DNA of 64,000 nt from Aquimonas sp041395245 (GCA_041395245.1 JAWLAY010000010.1:140868-204867), one strand, 5' to 3'; positions 18,627 to 27,800 are shown, counted from the stretch's first letter. The notes: generated by a model from the sequence alone, not told the origin. Program-made: numbers and translations.

Positions 18627-20141
18627 TCAGGCTGCACGGGGTACGACTGGGCAAGCGCATTCGCGCTCTCGTTCCGTGTGCAGGCATAGCCAGCGATCCA
18701 GGTCATACACATCCGGCGACTGCTGGATGGTGCATGCGCCCTGCGGCGCGCGCCAGCCCTTGGGTAGATGAAAGCCGGGCCCGACCGCCATGGCGTGCGC
18801 GTAGTGTGGATCATCCTGGAAATAGGTGCTGGGGGTGACGACCGTGGCGATACCTGCATCCTGCGCCGCGCGCAGTCCGCCCGGCGAGTCTTCCACGGCG
18901 ATTACCTGCCTGGCGGGCAATTGCAGCTGTTGCAGTGCGAGCCGGTAGGCTTCCGGGTCAGGCTTTTTGGCCTGCACGTCCTCGCCACAGATCACGCAGG
19001 CGAAGTGCTCCGCCCAGTGCGGACCCAGATGGGCGCCCAGCAAGGCCTCGACATTCGCGCGACTGGTGGTGGTGACGATGCCCATGCGCACACCGGCCCG
19101 CAGACAGGACTTCCACAGGTCTTCCACCCCGTCACGCAACGGGACCAATCCCTGCGCGACAAGATCGGCGTAAATGCGGTTTTTGCGCAGGTGCAGTTGG
19201 CGTGCCAATGACTCGCGTTGCTCGATGCTTGCCGGGGCGTCATTGCGGGATGCCATGTCGAACAGCAGGCGTTCGCGACCGCCCGTGACGTTGAGCAATT
19301 CGCCGTAACGGGCGATATCCCAATGCCAGTCAAGCCCGTGTTCGGAGAACGCCTGATTGAAGGCGACGCGGTGGCCTTCACGCTCGGTTTCCGCCAGCGT
19401 GCCGTCGACATCCCAAAGCACAGCGCGCAGGTGGCGAGTTGCTGTGGTGGTGAACAGGCTGCGCAACTGGTCGAAGTTGTCCAGCACGCGATCGGCGCCC
19501 GCGTCGTGCACCGACTGGCCGAGGTTGTAGCCATGCGGGAACAGATGCACTGCGATGCCCGCGTTGCGCGCGGTCGCGACGTCGATGGACGAATCGCCCA
19601 CGAATAAGGTGCGCTCGGGTGACACGCCGAGTTGCTGCATCACGCTCAGCACGCCCGAGGGATCGGGTTTGCGTGCTGGCAGGGAATTGCCGCTGATGAC
19701 CACGTCGAAGTAGGCGCGCAGGCCGTGGCGGGTCAGGATGGCTTCGGTGTAGCGCGCTTCCTTGTTGGTGACGACGGCCATCCGCACACCTTGCGCACGG
19801 AGTACGTCGAGCGTTTCCCGCACGCCCGGATAGGGATGGCTACGGCTTCCGCAGCGCGCTTCATAGTGCTGATCAAACGTGGGCGCGAGGGCACGCAGCG
19901 CGTCCGAATCACGGACCTGATCGATGTCCTGCCCGGTCGCGCTGGCGACCGCTGTCACCAGCAAGGCGAAGGTGCCGTGGCCGATCCAGCGCTGCACATC
20001 CGCCAGCGACACCGGCGGCAAACCGGCATCGCGCAGCGTGTCGTTGACCGCGTCGCTGATCTCGGGCGCGGTCTCGATCAAGGTGCCATCAAGATCGAAC
20101 ATCACCAGCTGAATCGGCGACACGCTCACGCCTTCCATCAT
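18627..20141 (-). CDS. cbbZ/cbbY: Fused phosphoglycolate phosphatase (CbbZ) and CbbY-type HAD phosphatase
   Basis: One open frame of about 504 residues holds two HAD phosphatases in series. Domain 1 (about 10-230) has VMFDLDGTLIETAPEISDAV (nucleophile D16, D18), MAVVTNKE, ARKPDPSG and FVGDSSIDVATARNAG, as in phosphoglycolate phosphatase, which clears the oxygenase product of RuBisCO. Domain 2 (about 237-475) has VLWDVDGTLAETEREGHRVA (D244, D246), YGELLNVTGGRERL, GIVTTTSRANVEALL, AKKPDPEAY and AVEDSPGGLRAAQDAG, closely CbbY-like. CbbY of Rhodobacter removes phosphate from the RuBisCO inhibitor xylulose 1,5-bisphosphate. These are usually separate genes. No stop or frameshift separates them. 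The start ATG overlaps the tkt stop; nearby ATG (20138) or GTG starts are also possible. Confidence 0.9.
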   Translation of the reverse strand: MMEGVSVSPIQLVMFDLDGTLIETAPEISDAVNDTLRDAGLPPVSLADVQRWIGHGTFALLVTAVASATGQDIDQVRDSDALRALAPTFDQHYEARCGSRSHPYPGVRETLDVLRAQGVRMAVVTNKEARYTEAILTRHGLRAYFDVVISGNSLPARKPDPSGVLSVMQQLGVSPERTLFVGDSSIDVATARNAGIAVHLFPHGYNLGQSVHDAGADRVLDNFDQLRSLFTTTATRHLRAVLWDVDGTLAETEREGHRVAFNQAFSEHGLDWHWDIARYGELLNVTGGRERLLFDMASRNDAPASIEQRESLARQLHLRKNRIYADLVAQGLVPLRDGVEDLWKSCLRAGVRMGIVTTTSRANVEALLGAHLGPHWAEHFACVICGEDVQAKKPDPEAYRLALQQLQLPARQVIAVEDSPGGLRAAQDAGIATVVTPSTYFQDDPHYAHAMAVGPGFHLPKGWRAPQGACTIQQSPDVYDLDRWLCLHTERERECACPVVPRAA

Positions 20142-22153
20142 GCCTTCCTGACGCGTTGGCGCGCGGCGTCGGCGACAGCCTTGGCGGTAATCCCGAAATG
20201 GGCGTAGAGGTCTTTTGCCGGAGCCGACTCGCCAAAGCTGGCGATGCCGATGACCGCACCTTTGCGTCCCACATACTTGCGCCAGAAATCCGGATGCGCC
20301 GCTTCCACCGCCACCGACGGCAGGTGGATCGGCAGGACGCTGTCCTGGTAGGCGGCGGGCTGCCGGTCGAATGCATTGGTGCAGGGCATCGAGACCACGC
20401 GGGCGGCGATACCTTCGGCGGCCAGAATGGCCTTGGCTTCCATCGCCAGCGAGGTTTCCGAGCCGGTACCGATCAGGATGACCTGCGGGTTTTCGGCCTC
20501 CGACAGGATGTAGCCGCCGCGCCGGATGGAATCGACCAGGGCCGGATCGGTCGCCAGCGGCGGCAGGTTCTGGCGCGACAGCGCCAGCGCACTCGGGCCA
20601 TCGTGACGTTCGATCGAGCAGGCCCACGCGACAGCGGTTTCCAGGCCATCGGCCGGACGCCAGACATCCAGATTGGGAATGATGCGCAGGCTGGGGACGT
20701 GTTCGACGGACTGATGCGTCGGACCGTCTTCGCCCAGACCGATGCTGTCGTGGGTGAAGACATGGATCACCCGCAGTTTCATCAGCGCCGCCATGCGGAT
20801 CGCATTGCGGCTGTAGTCACTGAAGGTGAGGAAGGTGCCGCCATAGGGCAGGTAGCCGCCGTGCAGGGCGATACCGTTCATGATGGCCGCCATGCCGAAC
20901 TCGCGCACACCGTAGGACAGATGGTTGCCCCAGGTGTCGCGTCCGGCACGAACGCAGCCCTTGAAGTTGGTGAGGTTGGAGCCGGTCAGGTCGGCGCTGC
21001 CGCCGAAGAACTCCGGCAACAGCGGCGCCAGCGCGTCCAACGCATTCTGGCTGGACTTGCGGGTGGCGAAGGCGTCGGGCTTGGCGGCGATGGCGGCGAA
21101 CACATTCGCGAGCGACGCCTGCCATTGGGCGGGCAATTCGCCACGCATGCGACGTTCAAACTCGGCGGCTTCGGCGGGGTAGGCGGCGCGATAGGCGGCA
21201 AAGCGCGCATTCCATTCGGCCTCGACACGGGCACCGCGCTCGCGGGCATTCCAGGCTTGGGATACCTCGGCGGGCAGTTCGAACGGCGCCAGGTCCCAGC
21301 CCAGCGATTCACGCGTGGCGGCGACTTCGGCGGCGCCCAGCGCCGCGCCATGGACATCATGCGTCCCGGCCTTGTTCGGCGAGCCCTGGCCGATGACGGT
21401 CTTGCAGCAGATCAGAGTTGGCTTGCCATCGGGCGCGGACGATTGCGCCTTGGCTTCCAGTAGGGCGGCTTCGACCGCGGCGGCGTCATGGCCGTCGACA
21501 TTGGCGATCACCTTCCAACCGTAGGCCTCGAAGCGCTTCGGCGTGTCGTCGGTGAACCAGCCTTCGACATGCCCATCGATGGAGATGCCGTTGTCGTCGT
21601 AGAAGGCGATCAGTTTGGAAAGACGCAGCGTGCCGGCCAGCGCACAGGCTTCGTGACTGATGCCTTCCATCATGCAGCCGTCGCCCAGGAAGACATAGGT
21701 ACAGTGATCGACGATGGCATGTCCGTCGCGATTGAATTCCTGCGCCATCAGCTTTTCCGCGAGGGCAAAGCCCACCGCATTGCTGACGCCCTGACCGAGC
21801 GGTCCGGTGGTGGTTTCCACGCCGGGCGTGATGCCGTACTCGGGGTGGCCAGCGGTCTTGCTGTGCAGCTGGCGGAAGGCCTGCAGCTCGCTCATCGGCA
21901 GGTCGTAGCCGGTGAGATGCAGCAGCGAGTAGATCAGCATCGAGCCATGTCCGTTCGACAACACGAAGCGGTCGCGATCTGGCCAGGCGGGATTGTTCGG
22001 GTTGTGCTTCAGATGCCGGTTCCACAGCACCTCAGCGATTTCCGCCATGCCCATCGGTGCGCCGGGATGGCCGGACTTGGCTTTTTCGACGGCGTCGACC
22101 GACAGGATGCGAATGGCATCGGCCATTCGCTGGGGCAGGGTTTTTGCTTGCAT
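20138..22153 (-). CDS. tkt: Transketolase
   Basis: Thiamine-diphosphate enzyme moving two-carbon units between sugar phosphates; in the Calvin cycle it makes xylulose 5-phosphate and erythrose 4-phosphate. The 671-residue protein has the N-terminal HPGAPMGMAEIAEVLW, the TPP-binding GDGCMMEGISHEACALAG, the central GIALHGGYLPYGGTFLTFSD and THDSIGLGEDGPTHQSVEHV, and the C-terminal domain (VSMPCTNAFDRQ). Length is normal. Its start shares one base with the prk stop (TAATG) and its stop overlaps the phosphatase start, so the three genes are coupled. Confidence 0.97.
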   Translation of the reverse strand: MQAKTLPQRMADAIRILSVDAVEKAKSGHPGAPMGMAEIAEVLWNRHLKHNPNNPAWPDRDRFVLSNGHGSMLIYSLLHLTGYDLPMSELQAFRQLHSKTAGHPEYGITPGVETTTGPLGQGVSNAVGFALAEKLMAQEFNRDGHAIVDHCTYVFLGDGCMMEGISHEACALAGTLRLSKLIAFYDDNGISIDGHVEGWFTDDTPKRFEAYGWKVIANVDGHDAAAVEAALLEAKAQSSAPDGKPTLICCKTVIGQGSPNKAGTHDVHGAALGAAEVAATRESLGWDLAPFELPAEVSQAWNARERGARVEAEWNARFAAYRAAYPAEAAEFERRMRGELPAQWQASLANVFAAIAAKPDAFATRKSSQNALDALAPLLPEFFGGSADLTGSNLTNFKGCVRAGRDTWGNHLSYGVREFGMAAIMNGIALHGGYLPYGGTFLTFSDYSRNAIRMAALMKLRVIHVFTHDSIGLGEDGPTHQSVEHVPSLRIIPNLDVWRPADGLETAVAWACSIERHDGPSALALSRQNLPPLATDPALVDSIRRGGYILSEAENPQVILIGTGSETSLAMEAKAILAAEGIAARVVSMPCTNAFDRQPAAYQDSVLPIHLPSVAVEAAHPDFWRKYVGRKGAVIGIASFGESAPAKDLYAHFGITAKAVADAARQRVRKA

Positions 22154-23037
22154 TACAGGACTCCCAGTGCGCGCTTGCGGCGCTCCATCATTCGCCAGAT
22201 GAACGGCGTGAAGATCAATTGCATCGCCAGCTCCATTTTGCCGCCTGGGACCACAATGGTGTTAGCGCGCGACATGAAAGAGTCTTTGATCATGTTCAGC
22301 AGGTACTGGAAATCGATGCCCTTGGGGTTGGCAAAGCGGATCACCACCATGCTCTCGTCGGGGCTCGGAATATCGCGGGCGATGAAGGGGTTGGAGGTGT
22401 CGACCACCGGCACGCGCTGGAAGTTGACGTGGGTGTGGGCGAACTGCGGGCAGATGTAGTGCACGTAGTCGGGCATGCGGCGCAGGATGGTGTCCGTGAC
22501 GGCTTCGGCACTGTAGCCACGCACGTTCTTGTCGCGATAGAGCTTCTGGATCCACTCCAGATTGATCACCGGCACCACGCCGATCAGCAGGTCCGGGTGT
22601 TTGGCGATATTCACCTCGTCGGTGACCACGGCACCGTGCAGGCCTTCGTAGAACAGCAGGTCGGTCTGCGCGGGCAGGTCCTCCCAGGGTGTGAAGGTGC
22701 CGGGTTCCTGCTTGTAGGGCGCGGCCTCCACCGGGTCATGCAGATATAGGCGGCGTTTGCCGCCGCCGGTTTGCGCATAGGAGGAAAACAGGTTTTCCAG
22801 TTCGGCGAACAGATTGTTCTCCGGCCCGAAGTGGCTGAAGTTGCGGTCGCCCGCCGCTTCCGCTTCGGCCTGGCGTTGCCGCATCTCCTTGCGGTCGTAA
22901 CGGTGGAAGCTGTCACCTTCGATGATCGCAGCGGTGATCTTGTCGCGGCGGAAAATGTTCTGGAACGTGCGCGTCACCGAGCTGGTGCCCGCGCCCGAGG
23001 AGCCGGTGATGGCGATGATGGGATGGCGTTCTGACAT
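22153..23037 (-). CDS. prk: Phosphoribulokinase (bacterial type I)
   Basis: Phosphorylates ribulose 5-phosphate to ribulose 1,5-bisphosphate, the RuBisCO substrate, and is specific to the Calvin cycle. The 294-residue protein has the P-loop GSSGAGTSSVT (residues 12-22), the catalytic-region EGDSFHRYDRKEMR, and HDPVEAAPYKQEPGTFTPWE and LLFYEGLHGAVV. The short length and these motifs are those of octameric bacterial PRK, not the plant form. It lies nine bases after fbp. Confidence 0.97.
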   Translation of the reverse strand: MSERHPIIAITGSSGAGTSSVTRTFQNIFRRDKITAAIIEGDSFHRYDRKEMRQRQAEAEAAGDRNFSHFGPENNLFAELENLFSSYAQTGGGKRRLYLHDPVEAAPYKQEPGTFTPWEDLPAQTDLLFYEGLHGAVVTDEVNIAKHPDLLIGVVPVINLEWIQKLYRDKNVRGYSAEAVTDTILRRMPDYVHYICPQFAHTHVNFQRVPVVDTSNPFIARDIPSPDESMVVIRFANPKGIDFQYLLNMIKDSFMSRANTIVVPGGKMELAMQLIFTPFIWRMMERRKRALGVL

Positions 23038-23046
23038 GACAGCTCC

Positions 23047-24126
23047 TTAGTCGCGAAACAGACTGCGATCAGAGAACAAGGGGATCGGGGAATCGGCGTG
23101 TGGCTGCGGTTCGGCGTGATAGCGCTCGATGCGTTCGACTTCGTTGCGCGAGCCGAACACCAGACCGATGCGTTGATGCAGAGAATCCGGTTGCACACTC
23201 AGAATCGGTTCGCGACCGGTGCTGGCGCGCCCACCGGCCTGTTCCATGATGAAACCGATGGGGCAGGCCTCGTAGAGCAGACGCAGACGCCCGGCCTTGC
23301 TCGGGTCCTTGGTGTCGCGCGGATACATGAACACACCGCCACGCATCAGGATGCGGTGCGCTTCCGCCACCATCGAGGCGATCCAGCGCATGTTGAAATC
23401 CTTGCCGCGTGGCCCGGTCTTTCCGGCCAGACACTCGTCGACATAACGCTTGACCGGCGCTTCCCAGAAGCGTGAGTTCGACGAGTTGATGGCGAACTCC
23501 TTGGTGTCTTCGGGCACCTGGATGTTCGGGTGGGTGAGTTTGTACTCGCCGAGATTGGGGTCCAGAGTGAAACCGACCACACCGTTGCCGACCGTCAACA
23601 CCAGCATGGTGGTCGGACCGTACAGCGCATAGCCTGCCGCGACCTGGGTGCAACCGGGTTGGAAGAAATCCGCCTCGGTGACGTCTCGACCGGAGTCGAT
23701 GACCTCCTGCGGCGCACGCAGGATCGAAAAGATCGTGCCGACCGAGACGTTGACATCGATGTTCGACGAGCCGTCCAGCGGGTCGAAGACCAGCAGATAC
23801 TTGCCACGCGGGTATTCGCCAGGAATCTGGTAGGGCGTGTCCATTTCTTCCGAGGCCATGCCCGCGAGGTGGCCTGACCACTCGGTCTGCCGCATCAGCA
23901 TTTCGTTGCTGGCAACATCCAGTGGTTTCTGCTCCTCGCCCTGCACATTGACATTGCCCGCGGTGGCGATGTCAGCCAGTGAACCGAAGGCGACCGTGCG
24001 CGCGATGGCCTTGCAGGCGATGGAGACGTCGAGAATGAGTCCGTTGAGCTCGCCGCTGGCCTGCGGAAATCGGCGACGTTGGTCGATCAGATACTGCGTC
24101 AGGGTGGGTAGCTTGGACAACGGCAC
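23047..24126 (-). CDS. fbp: Class I fructose-1,6-bisphosphatase
   Basis: Removes the 1-phosphate of fructose bisphosphate, and probably of sedoheptulose bisphosphate, in the regeneration phase. The 359-residue protein has the metal-binding signature YLLVFDPLDGSSNIDVNVSV and the substrate region YVGSMVAE-like RWIASMVAEAHRILMRGGVF, with MYPRDTKD following. It is about 25 residues longer than E. coli Fbp, mostly at the C-terminus (ERIERYHAEPQPHADSPIPL). It lies between cbbX and prk with 9-10 base gaps. Confidence 0.96.
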   Translation of the reverse strand: MPLSKLPTLTQYLIDQRRRFPQASGELNGLILDVSIACKAIARTVAFGSLADIATAGNVNVQGEEQKPLDVASNEMLMRQTEWSGHLAGMASEEMDTPYQIPGEYPRGKYLLVFDPLDGSSNIDVNVSVGTIFSILRAPQEVIDSGRDVTEADFFQPGCTQVAAGYALYGPTTMLVLTVGNGVVGFTLDPNLGEYKLTHPNIQVPEDTKEFAINSSNSRFWEAPVKRYVDECLAGKTGPRGKDFNMRWIASMVAEAHRILMRGGVFMYPRDTKDPSKAGRLRLLYEACPIGFIMEQAGGRASTGREPILSVQPDSLHQRIGLVFGSRNEVERIERYHAEPQPHADSPIPLFSDRSLFRD

Positions 24127-24136
24127 GGCGGACTCC

Positions 24137-25096
24137 TCAGACAGATGATTCCTGGAACACGCGGCTGGCCCGGATGTCGGCCGCCGTCAAGGTGGTGAGA
24201 TCCTCGGCCGTGAGCTCGCGGTCGCGGTCGGCAAACAAGCGACTGGCCTGACGCAGACGTGCGCGGTCCAGAGCGTTGCGCACGCTGCGCGCATTGGCGA
24301 AATGCGGTAGCTGCACGCGGCGTTGCAGGTATTCGGTGAATACGGCGTCGACACCTTCATCGAAGCGGTAGTGCTGCGCCGCCAGCATCTTCTGGGCGAT
24401 GCGGCCGAGCTCGTCCACGCTGTAGTCGGGGAAGTCCAGGTGATGTGCGATGCGCGAGCTCATGCCCGGATTGGACTGGAAAAACGTCTCCATCCGGTCC
24501 TTGTAGCCCGCCAGGATCACGACCAGATCGTTACGCTGGTTCTCCATCACCTGCAGCAGGATCTCGATGGCTTCCTGACCGTAGTCGCGCTCGTTCTCGG
24601 GCCGGTACAGGTAGTAGGCCTCGTCGATGAACAGCACGCCGCCCATGGCCTTCTTCAGCACTTCCTTGGTCTTGGGCGCGGTGTGGCCAATGTATTGGCC
24701 GACCAGATCATCGCGTGTCACCGCGACCAGATGGCCTTTGCGCACATAGCCGAGGCGGAACAGGATTTCGGCCATGCGCATCGCCACCGTGGTCTTGCCG
24801 GTGCCCGGATTGCCGGTGAAGCTCATGTGCAGACTGGGATTTTCGGCCTGCAGCCCCAGATTCATACGCAGTTTGTCGATGACCAGCAAGGCGGCGATAT
24901 CGCGGATGCGCTGCTTGACCGGGGCCAAACCCACCAGATCGCGTTCGAGTTCGTCCAGAACCTCGTCGATGCGGCTCTCCTGCAATACCTGCGCGACCGT
25001 CCGTGCGCTCGTCGCTGGCGCAGCGGGCTCGGTCGGCGACACCGCTGTCGGGCTGGGGTTGCTGCTGCCGGGGATGTGATACATCGGCGTGTTCAT
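24137..25096 (-). CDS. cbbX: Red-type RuBisCO activase CbbX
   Basis: AAA+ motor that remodels inhibited red-type RuBisCO by pulling on the C-terminus of the large subunit. The 319-residue protein has an unusual Pro/Ser/Ala-rich N-terminus (residues 1-35), then Walker A GNPGTGKT (95-102), the pore-loop region LVGQYIGHTAPKTKEVL (Y135), Walker B GGVLFIDEAYYLYRP and the sensor/arginine region SNPGMSSRIAHHLDFPDYS. The presence of CbbX matches the red-type features of the large and small subunits here. It lies eight bases after rpe. Confidence 0.96.
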   Translation of the reverse strand: MNTPMYHIPGSSNPSPTAVSPTEPAAPATSARTVAQVLQESRIDEVLDELERDLVGLAPVKQRIRDIAALLVIDKLRMNLGLQAENPSLHMSFTGNPGTGKTTVAMRMAEILFRLGYVRKGHLVAVTRDDLVGQYIGHTAPKTKEVLKKAMGGVLFIDEAYYLYRPENERDYGQEAIEILLQVMENQRNDLVVILAGYKDRMETFFQSNPGMSSRIAHHLDFPDYSVDELGRIAQKMLAAQHYRFDEGVDAVFTEYLQRRVQLPHFANARSVRNALDRARLRQASRLFADRDRELTAEDLTTLTAADIRASRVFQESSV

Positions 25097-25104
25097 GGCG
25101 AGGC

Positions 25105-25776
25105 TCAGGCCAACTGCTCGCGCATCGCCCGGATGACGGCGGCGTAGTCGGGTTGACCGAAGATGGCGCTGCCTGCCACCAGGGTGTCGGCACCGGCGTC
25201 GACGATGCGGCGGAAGTTGTCGACCTTGACGCCGCCATCGATTTCCAACCGGATGTCGCGCCCGCTGGCGTCGATCAGTGTGCGGGCCTTTTCCAGCTTG
25301 CGCAGTGCACTGTCAATGAAGCTCTGACCGCCGAAGCCGGGATTGACGCTCATGATCAGGATCAGATCGACCTTGTCGATGACCCATTCGAGCACGTCCA
25401 TCGATGCGGCAGGATTGAACACCAGTCCCGCTTTACAGCCCGCGCTGCGGATCAGTTGCAGGCTGCGATCCACATGCGTGCTGGCATCGGGATGAAAGCT
25501 GATGTAGTCCGCGCCCGCCTTGGCAAATGCCAAGGCCAGTTCGTCGACCGGCTTGACCATCAGATGCACGTCGAGCGGAACCGGCTTGCCAGCGGCGTCG
25601 ACGCAGTGTGGCTTGATGGCCTGCGCCACGCCCGGACCGATGGTCAGGTTCGGGACGTAGTGGTTATCCATCACATCGAAGTGAATCCAGTCCGCGCCAG
25701 CGGCGATCACATGACGCACTTCCTCACCCAGACGGGCAAAGTCGGCGGACAGAATGCTGGGGGCGATGCGAACCAT
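25105..25776 (-). CDS. rpe: Ribulose-phosphate 3-epimerase
   Basis: Interconverts xylulose 5-phosphate and ribulose 5-phosphate. The 223-residue TIM barrel has RIAPSILSADFARLGEEVRH, WIHFDVMDNHYVPNLTIGPG, LDVHLMVKPVDELA and LILIMSVNPGFGGQSFIDSA, with metal-binding His/Asp residues in place. I chose the ATG at 25776 with AAGGAG nine bases before it; the open frame starts 18 bases earlier. It is third in the operon, 84 bases after cbbS, with a strong hairpin in that gap. Confidence 0.95.
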   Translation of the reverse strand: MVRIAPSILSADFARLGEEVRHVIAAGADWIHFDVMDNHYVPNLTIGPGVAQAIKPHCVDAAGKPVPLDVHLMVKPVDELALAFAKAGADYISFHPDASTHVDRSLQLIRSAGCKAGLVFNPAASMDVLEWVIDKVDLILIMSVNPGFGGQSFIDSALRKLEKARTLIDASGRDIRLEIDGGVKVDNFRRIVDAGADTLVAGSAIFGQPDYAAVIRAMREQLA

Positions 25777-25800
25777 GGGAGCGACTCCTTGCAAGGATGG

Positions 25801-25834
25801 GCATGAAAACGGGCAGCAAAGCCCGTTTTCATGC
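25801..25834 (-). promoter_or_regulatory. Perfect 14-bp stem-loop between cbbS and rpe
   Basis: The arms 25801-25814 (GCATGAAAACGGGC) and 25821-25834 are exactly complementary with a six-base loop. It lies 26 bases after the cbbS stop and 24 before the rpe start, with no long T run on the minus strand. Such intercistronic hairpins usually stabilise the upstream message or cause partial termination, and would keep cbbL-cbbS expressed above the rest of the operon. Function is inferred from position. Confidence 0.75.
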
Positions 25835-25860
25835 GATTGGCAAGCGATGCGACGAGCGCG

Positions 25861-26298
25861 TCAGTCGTAACGCTCGGACTCTGCCTTGTCGGTCGCGTAG
25901 CTATGGACGGTGTAGCGCATGCTGCGACCGTTCACTTCCTGACGAACCAGGGCAAAGCCGGGCTCCTTGGCCGGGCGATTGACGATGAAGCTCATCGCAA
26001 TCGACTCGACATTGCGGGTGCTGTCGAAGGCCATCAGGCGGATGTAGTGATGTGGGAACGTCTTGCGGCAGTTGTTCACTTCCATCAATACGCCCGCGGC
26101 GTCCTGCAGGTCGAACATCGGCATGCCGAACATCTCCCAATAGGTGTTGCGCGGGTGCGGATCGTCGGTGTACTCGACGCTCCACGCGTAGCCCTTGCTC
26201 AGGCCATATTGAATTTGCAGTGCAATTTCTTCGTCGGTCAGATCAGGCAGAAAGGAGAACTGGCCCTGGGTCAGACGTCCGGTCGGGTTGGTCATCAT
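25861..26298 (-). CDS. cbbS: RuBisCO small subunit, red type
   Basis: Small subunit of form I RuBisCO. The 145-residue protein has the core FSFLPDLTDEEIALQIQYGL, WSVEYTDDPHPRNTYWEMFG and CRKTFPHHYIRLMAFDS, plus the C-terminal extension RPAKEPGFALVRQEVNGRSM found in red-type (form IC/ID) small subunits, where it forms a hairpin lining the central pore. It starts 17 bases after cbbL. Confidence 0.96.
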   Translation of the reverse strand: MMTNPTGRLTQGQFSFLPDLTDEEIALQIQYGLSKGYAWSVEYTDDPHPRNTYWEMFGMPMFDLQDAAGVLMEVNNCRKTFPHHYIRLMAFDSTRNVESIAMSFIVNRPAKEPGFALVRQEVNGRSMRYTVHSYATDKAESERYD

Positions 26299-26315
26299 GG
26301 TCGTTTACTCCTCGA

Positions 26316-27800
26316 TCAGTTCGAAGTGGCCGGGGTGACGGCGTAGTCGCTGGTATCGGTGCTGGCATAGTTGAAGCTGATGTCGCCCCAGGTATCCAGC
26401 GCCTGTTTCAGCGGGGTGCAGAACTGCGCGGCCTTGCGGAGAATCTCCGGCCCTTCGTTCTTGATGTCCTTGCCCTCGTTACGCGCCTTGACCATCGCTT
26501 CCAGCGCGACGCGATTCGCTACCGCACCGGCCTGGATGCCTGCCGGATGCCCGATGGTGCCGCCGCCAAACTGCAGGATGACGTCGTCGCCGAACAGGTC
26601 GATCAGTTGATGCATCTGCCCGGCGTGAATGCCGCCCGACGCCACCGGCATGACCTTTTTCGTGTCGCACCAGTCCTGGTCGAAGAACAGGCCGCGCGGC
26701 AGATCCTGCTTGGTGTAACTGTCGCGGCAGACGTTGTAGTAGCCCTGCACGGTCATCGGATCGCCTTCCAGCTTCCCAACGGCGGTGCCGGTATGCAGAT
26801 GATCGACACCGGCCAGACGCAGCCACTTGGCCATCACGCGGAAACTGACGCCGTGGTTCTTCTGACGCGTGTAGGTGCCGTGCCCGGCGCGATGCATGTG
26901 CACGATCATGTCGTTCTTGCGCGCCCAGTTGGCCATGCTCTGGATGGCGCTCCAGCCGATGATCAGATCCAGCATGATCACCACCGAGCCCAGTTCCTTG
27001 GCGAATTCGGCGCGTTCGTAGATGTCTTCCATCGTCGCGCCGGTGACGTTCAGGTAGCTGCCTTTGACTTCGCCGGTCGCGGCGCTCGCCTTGTTGACAC
27101 CGTCCATCACGTAGAGGAAGCGGTCGCGCCAGTGCATGAAGGGCTGCGAGTTGATGTTCTCGTCATCCTTCATGAAGTCCAGGCCACCCTTCAGGCCTTC
27201 GTAAATCACGCGACCATAATTGCGGCCGGACAAGCCCAGCTTGGGCTTGGTCGTCGCGCCCAGCAGCGGGCGGCCAAACTTGTCGAGGCGTTCACGCTCG
27301 GTGACGAGACCGCAGGGTGGACCTTTGAAGGTTTTCACCAGCGCCACCGGCATACGGATGTCTTCCAGACGCGCCGCCTTCAGTGGTTTGAAGCTGAAGA
27401 CGTTGCCGATCAGGCTGGCGGTGATGTTGGCGATCGAGCCTTCTTCGAACAGGATGATGTCGTAGGCGACCCAGCAGAAATACTGGCCAGGGTTGTTGGG
27501 CACCGGTTCGACCCGGTAGGCCTTGGCGCGGTAGCTGTCGCAGGCGGTCAAACGGTCGGTCCAGACCACGGTCCACGTGGCGGTGGACGACTCGCCCGCC
27601 ACGGCTGCGGCGGCTTCAATCGGGTCCACGCCATCCTGTGGAGTGATGCGGAACAGGCACAGCGTGTCGGTTTCCTTGGGAACGTAGTCGGCGTCCCAGT
27701 AGCCCATCTGGCGGTACTTCAGTACGCCCGCGCTGTAGCGCTTCTTCTTGTCGGTGATGGCGATATCGCCGCCCGCGGCGGTCGTGTCGGCTGAACTCAT
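26316..27800 (-). CDS. cbbL: RuBisCO large subunit, form I red type
   Basis: Carboxylates ribulose 1,5-bisphosphate, the CO2-fixing step. The 494-residue protein has ATTKPKLGLSGRNYGRVIYE, the carbamylated-lysine motif GGLDFMKDDENINSQPFMHW (K211, D213, E214), MHRAGHGTYTRQKNHGVSFR and the loop-6 region HTGTAVGKLEGDP. The N-terminus with KKKRYSAGVLKYRQMGYWDA and the presence of CbbX and an extended CbbS point to form IC. All catalytic residues I can place are present. It is the first gene of the operon, with cbbR divergent upstream. Confidence 0.97.
   Translation of the reverse strand: MSSADTTAAGGDIAITDKKKRYSAGVLKYRQMGYWDADYVPKETDTLCLFRITPQDGVDPIEAAAAVAGESSTATWTVVWTDRLTACDSYRAKAYRVEPVPNNPGQYFCWVAYDIILFEEGSIANITASLIGNVFSFKPLKAARLEDIRMPVALVKTFKGPPCGLVTERERLDKFGRPLLGATTKPKLGLSGRNYGRVIYEGLKGGLDFMKDDENINSQPFMHWRDRFLYVMDGVNKASAATGEVKGSYLNVTGATMEDIYERAEFAKELGSVVIMLDLIIGWSAIQSMANWARKNDMIVHMHRAGHGTYTRQKNHGVSFRVMAKWLRLAGVDHLHTGTAVGKLEGDPMTVQGYYNVCRDSYTKQDLPRGLFFDQDWCDTKKVMPVASGGIHAGQMHQLIDLFGDDVILQFGGGTIGHPAGIQAGAVANRVALEAMVKARNEGKDIKNEGPEILRKAAQFCTPLKQALDTWGDISFNYASTDTSDYAVTPATSN

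Noticed and set aside
20142..20627. Upstream extension of the phosphatase fusion into transketolase, giving 666 codons
   Set aside because: The extra part is out of frame with transketolase coding and has no homology. The start overlapping the tkt stop fits operon coupling.
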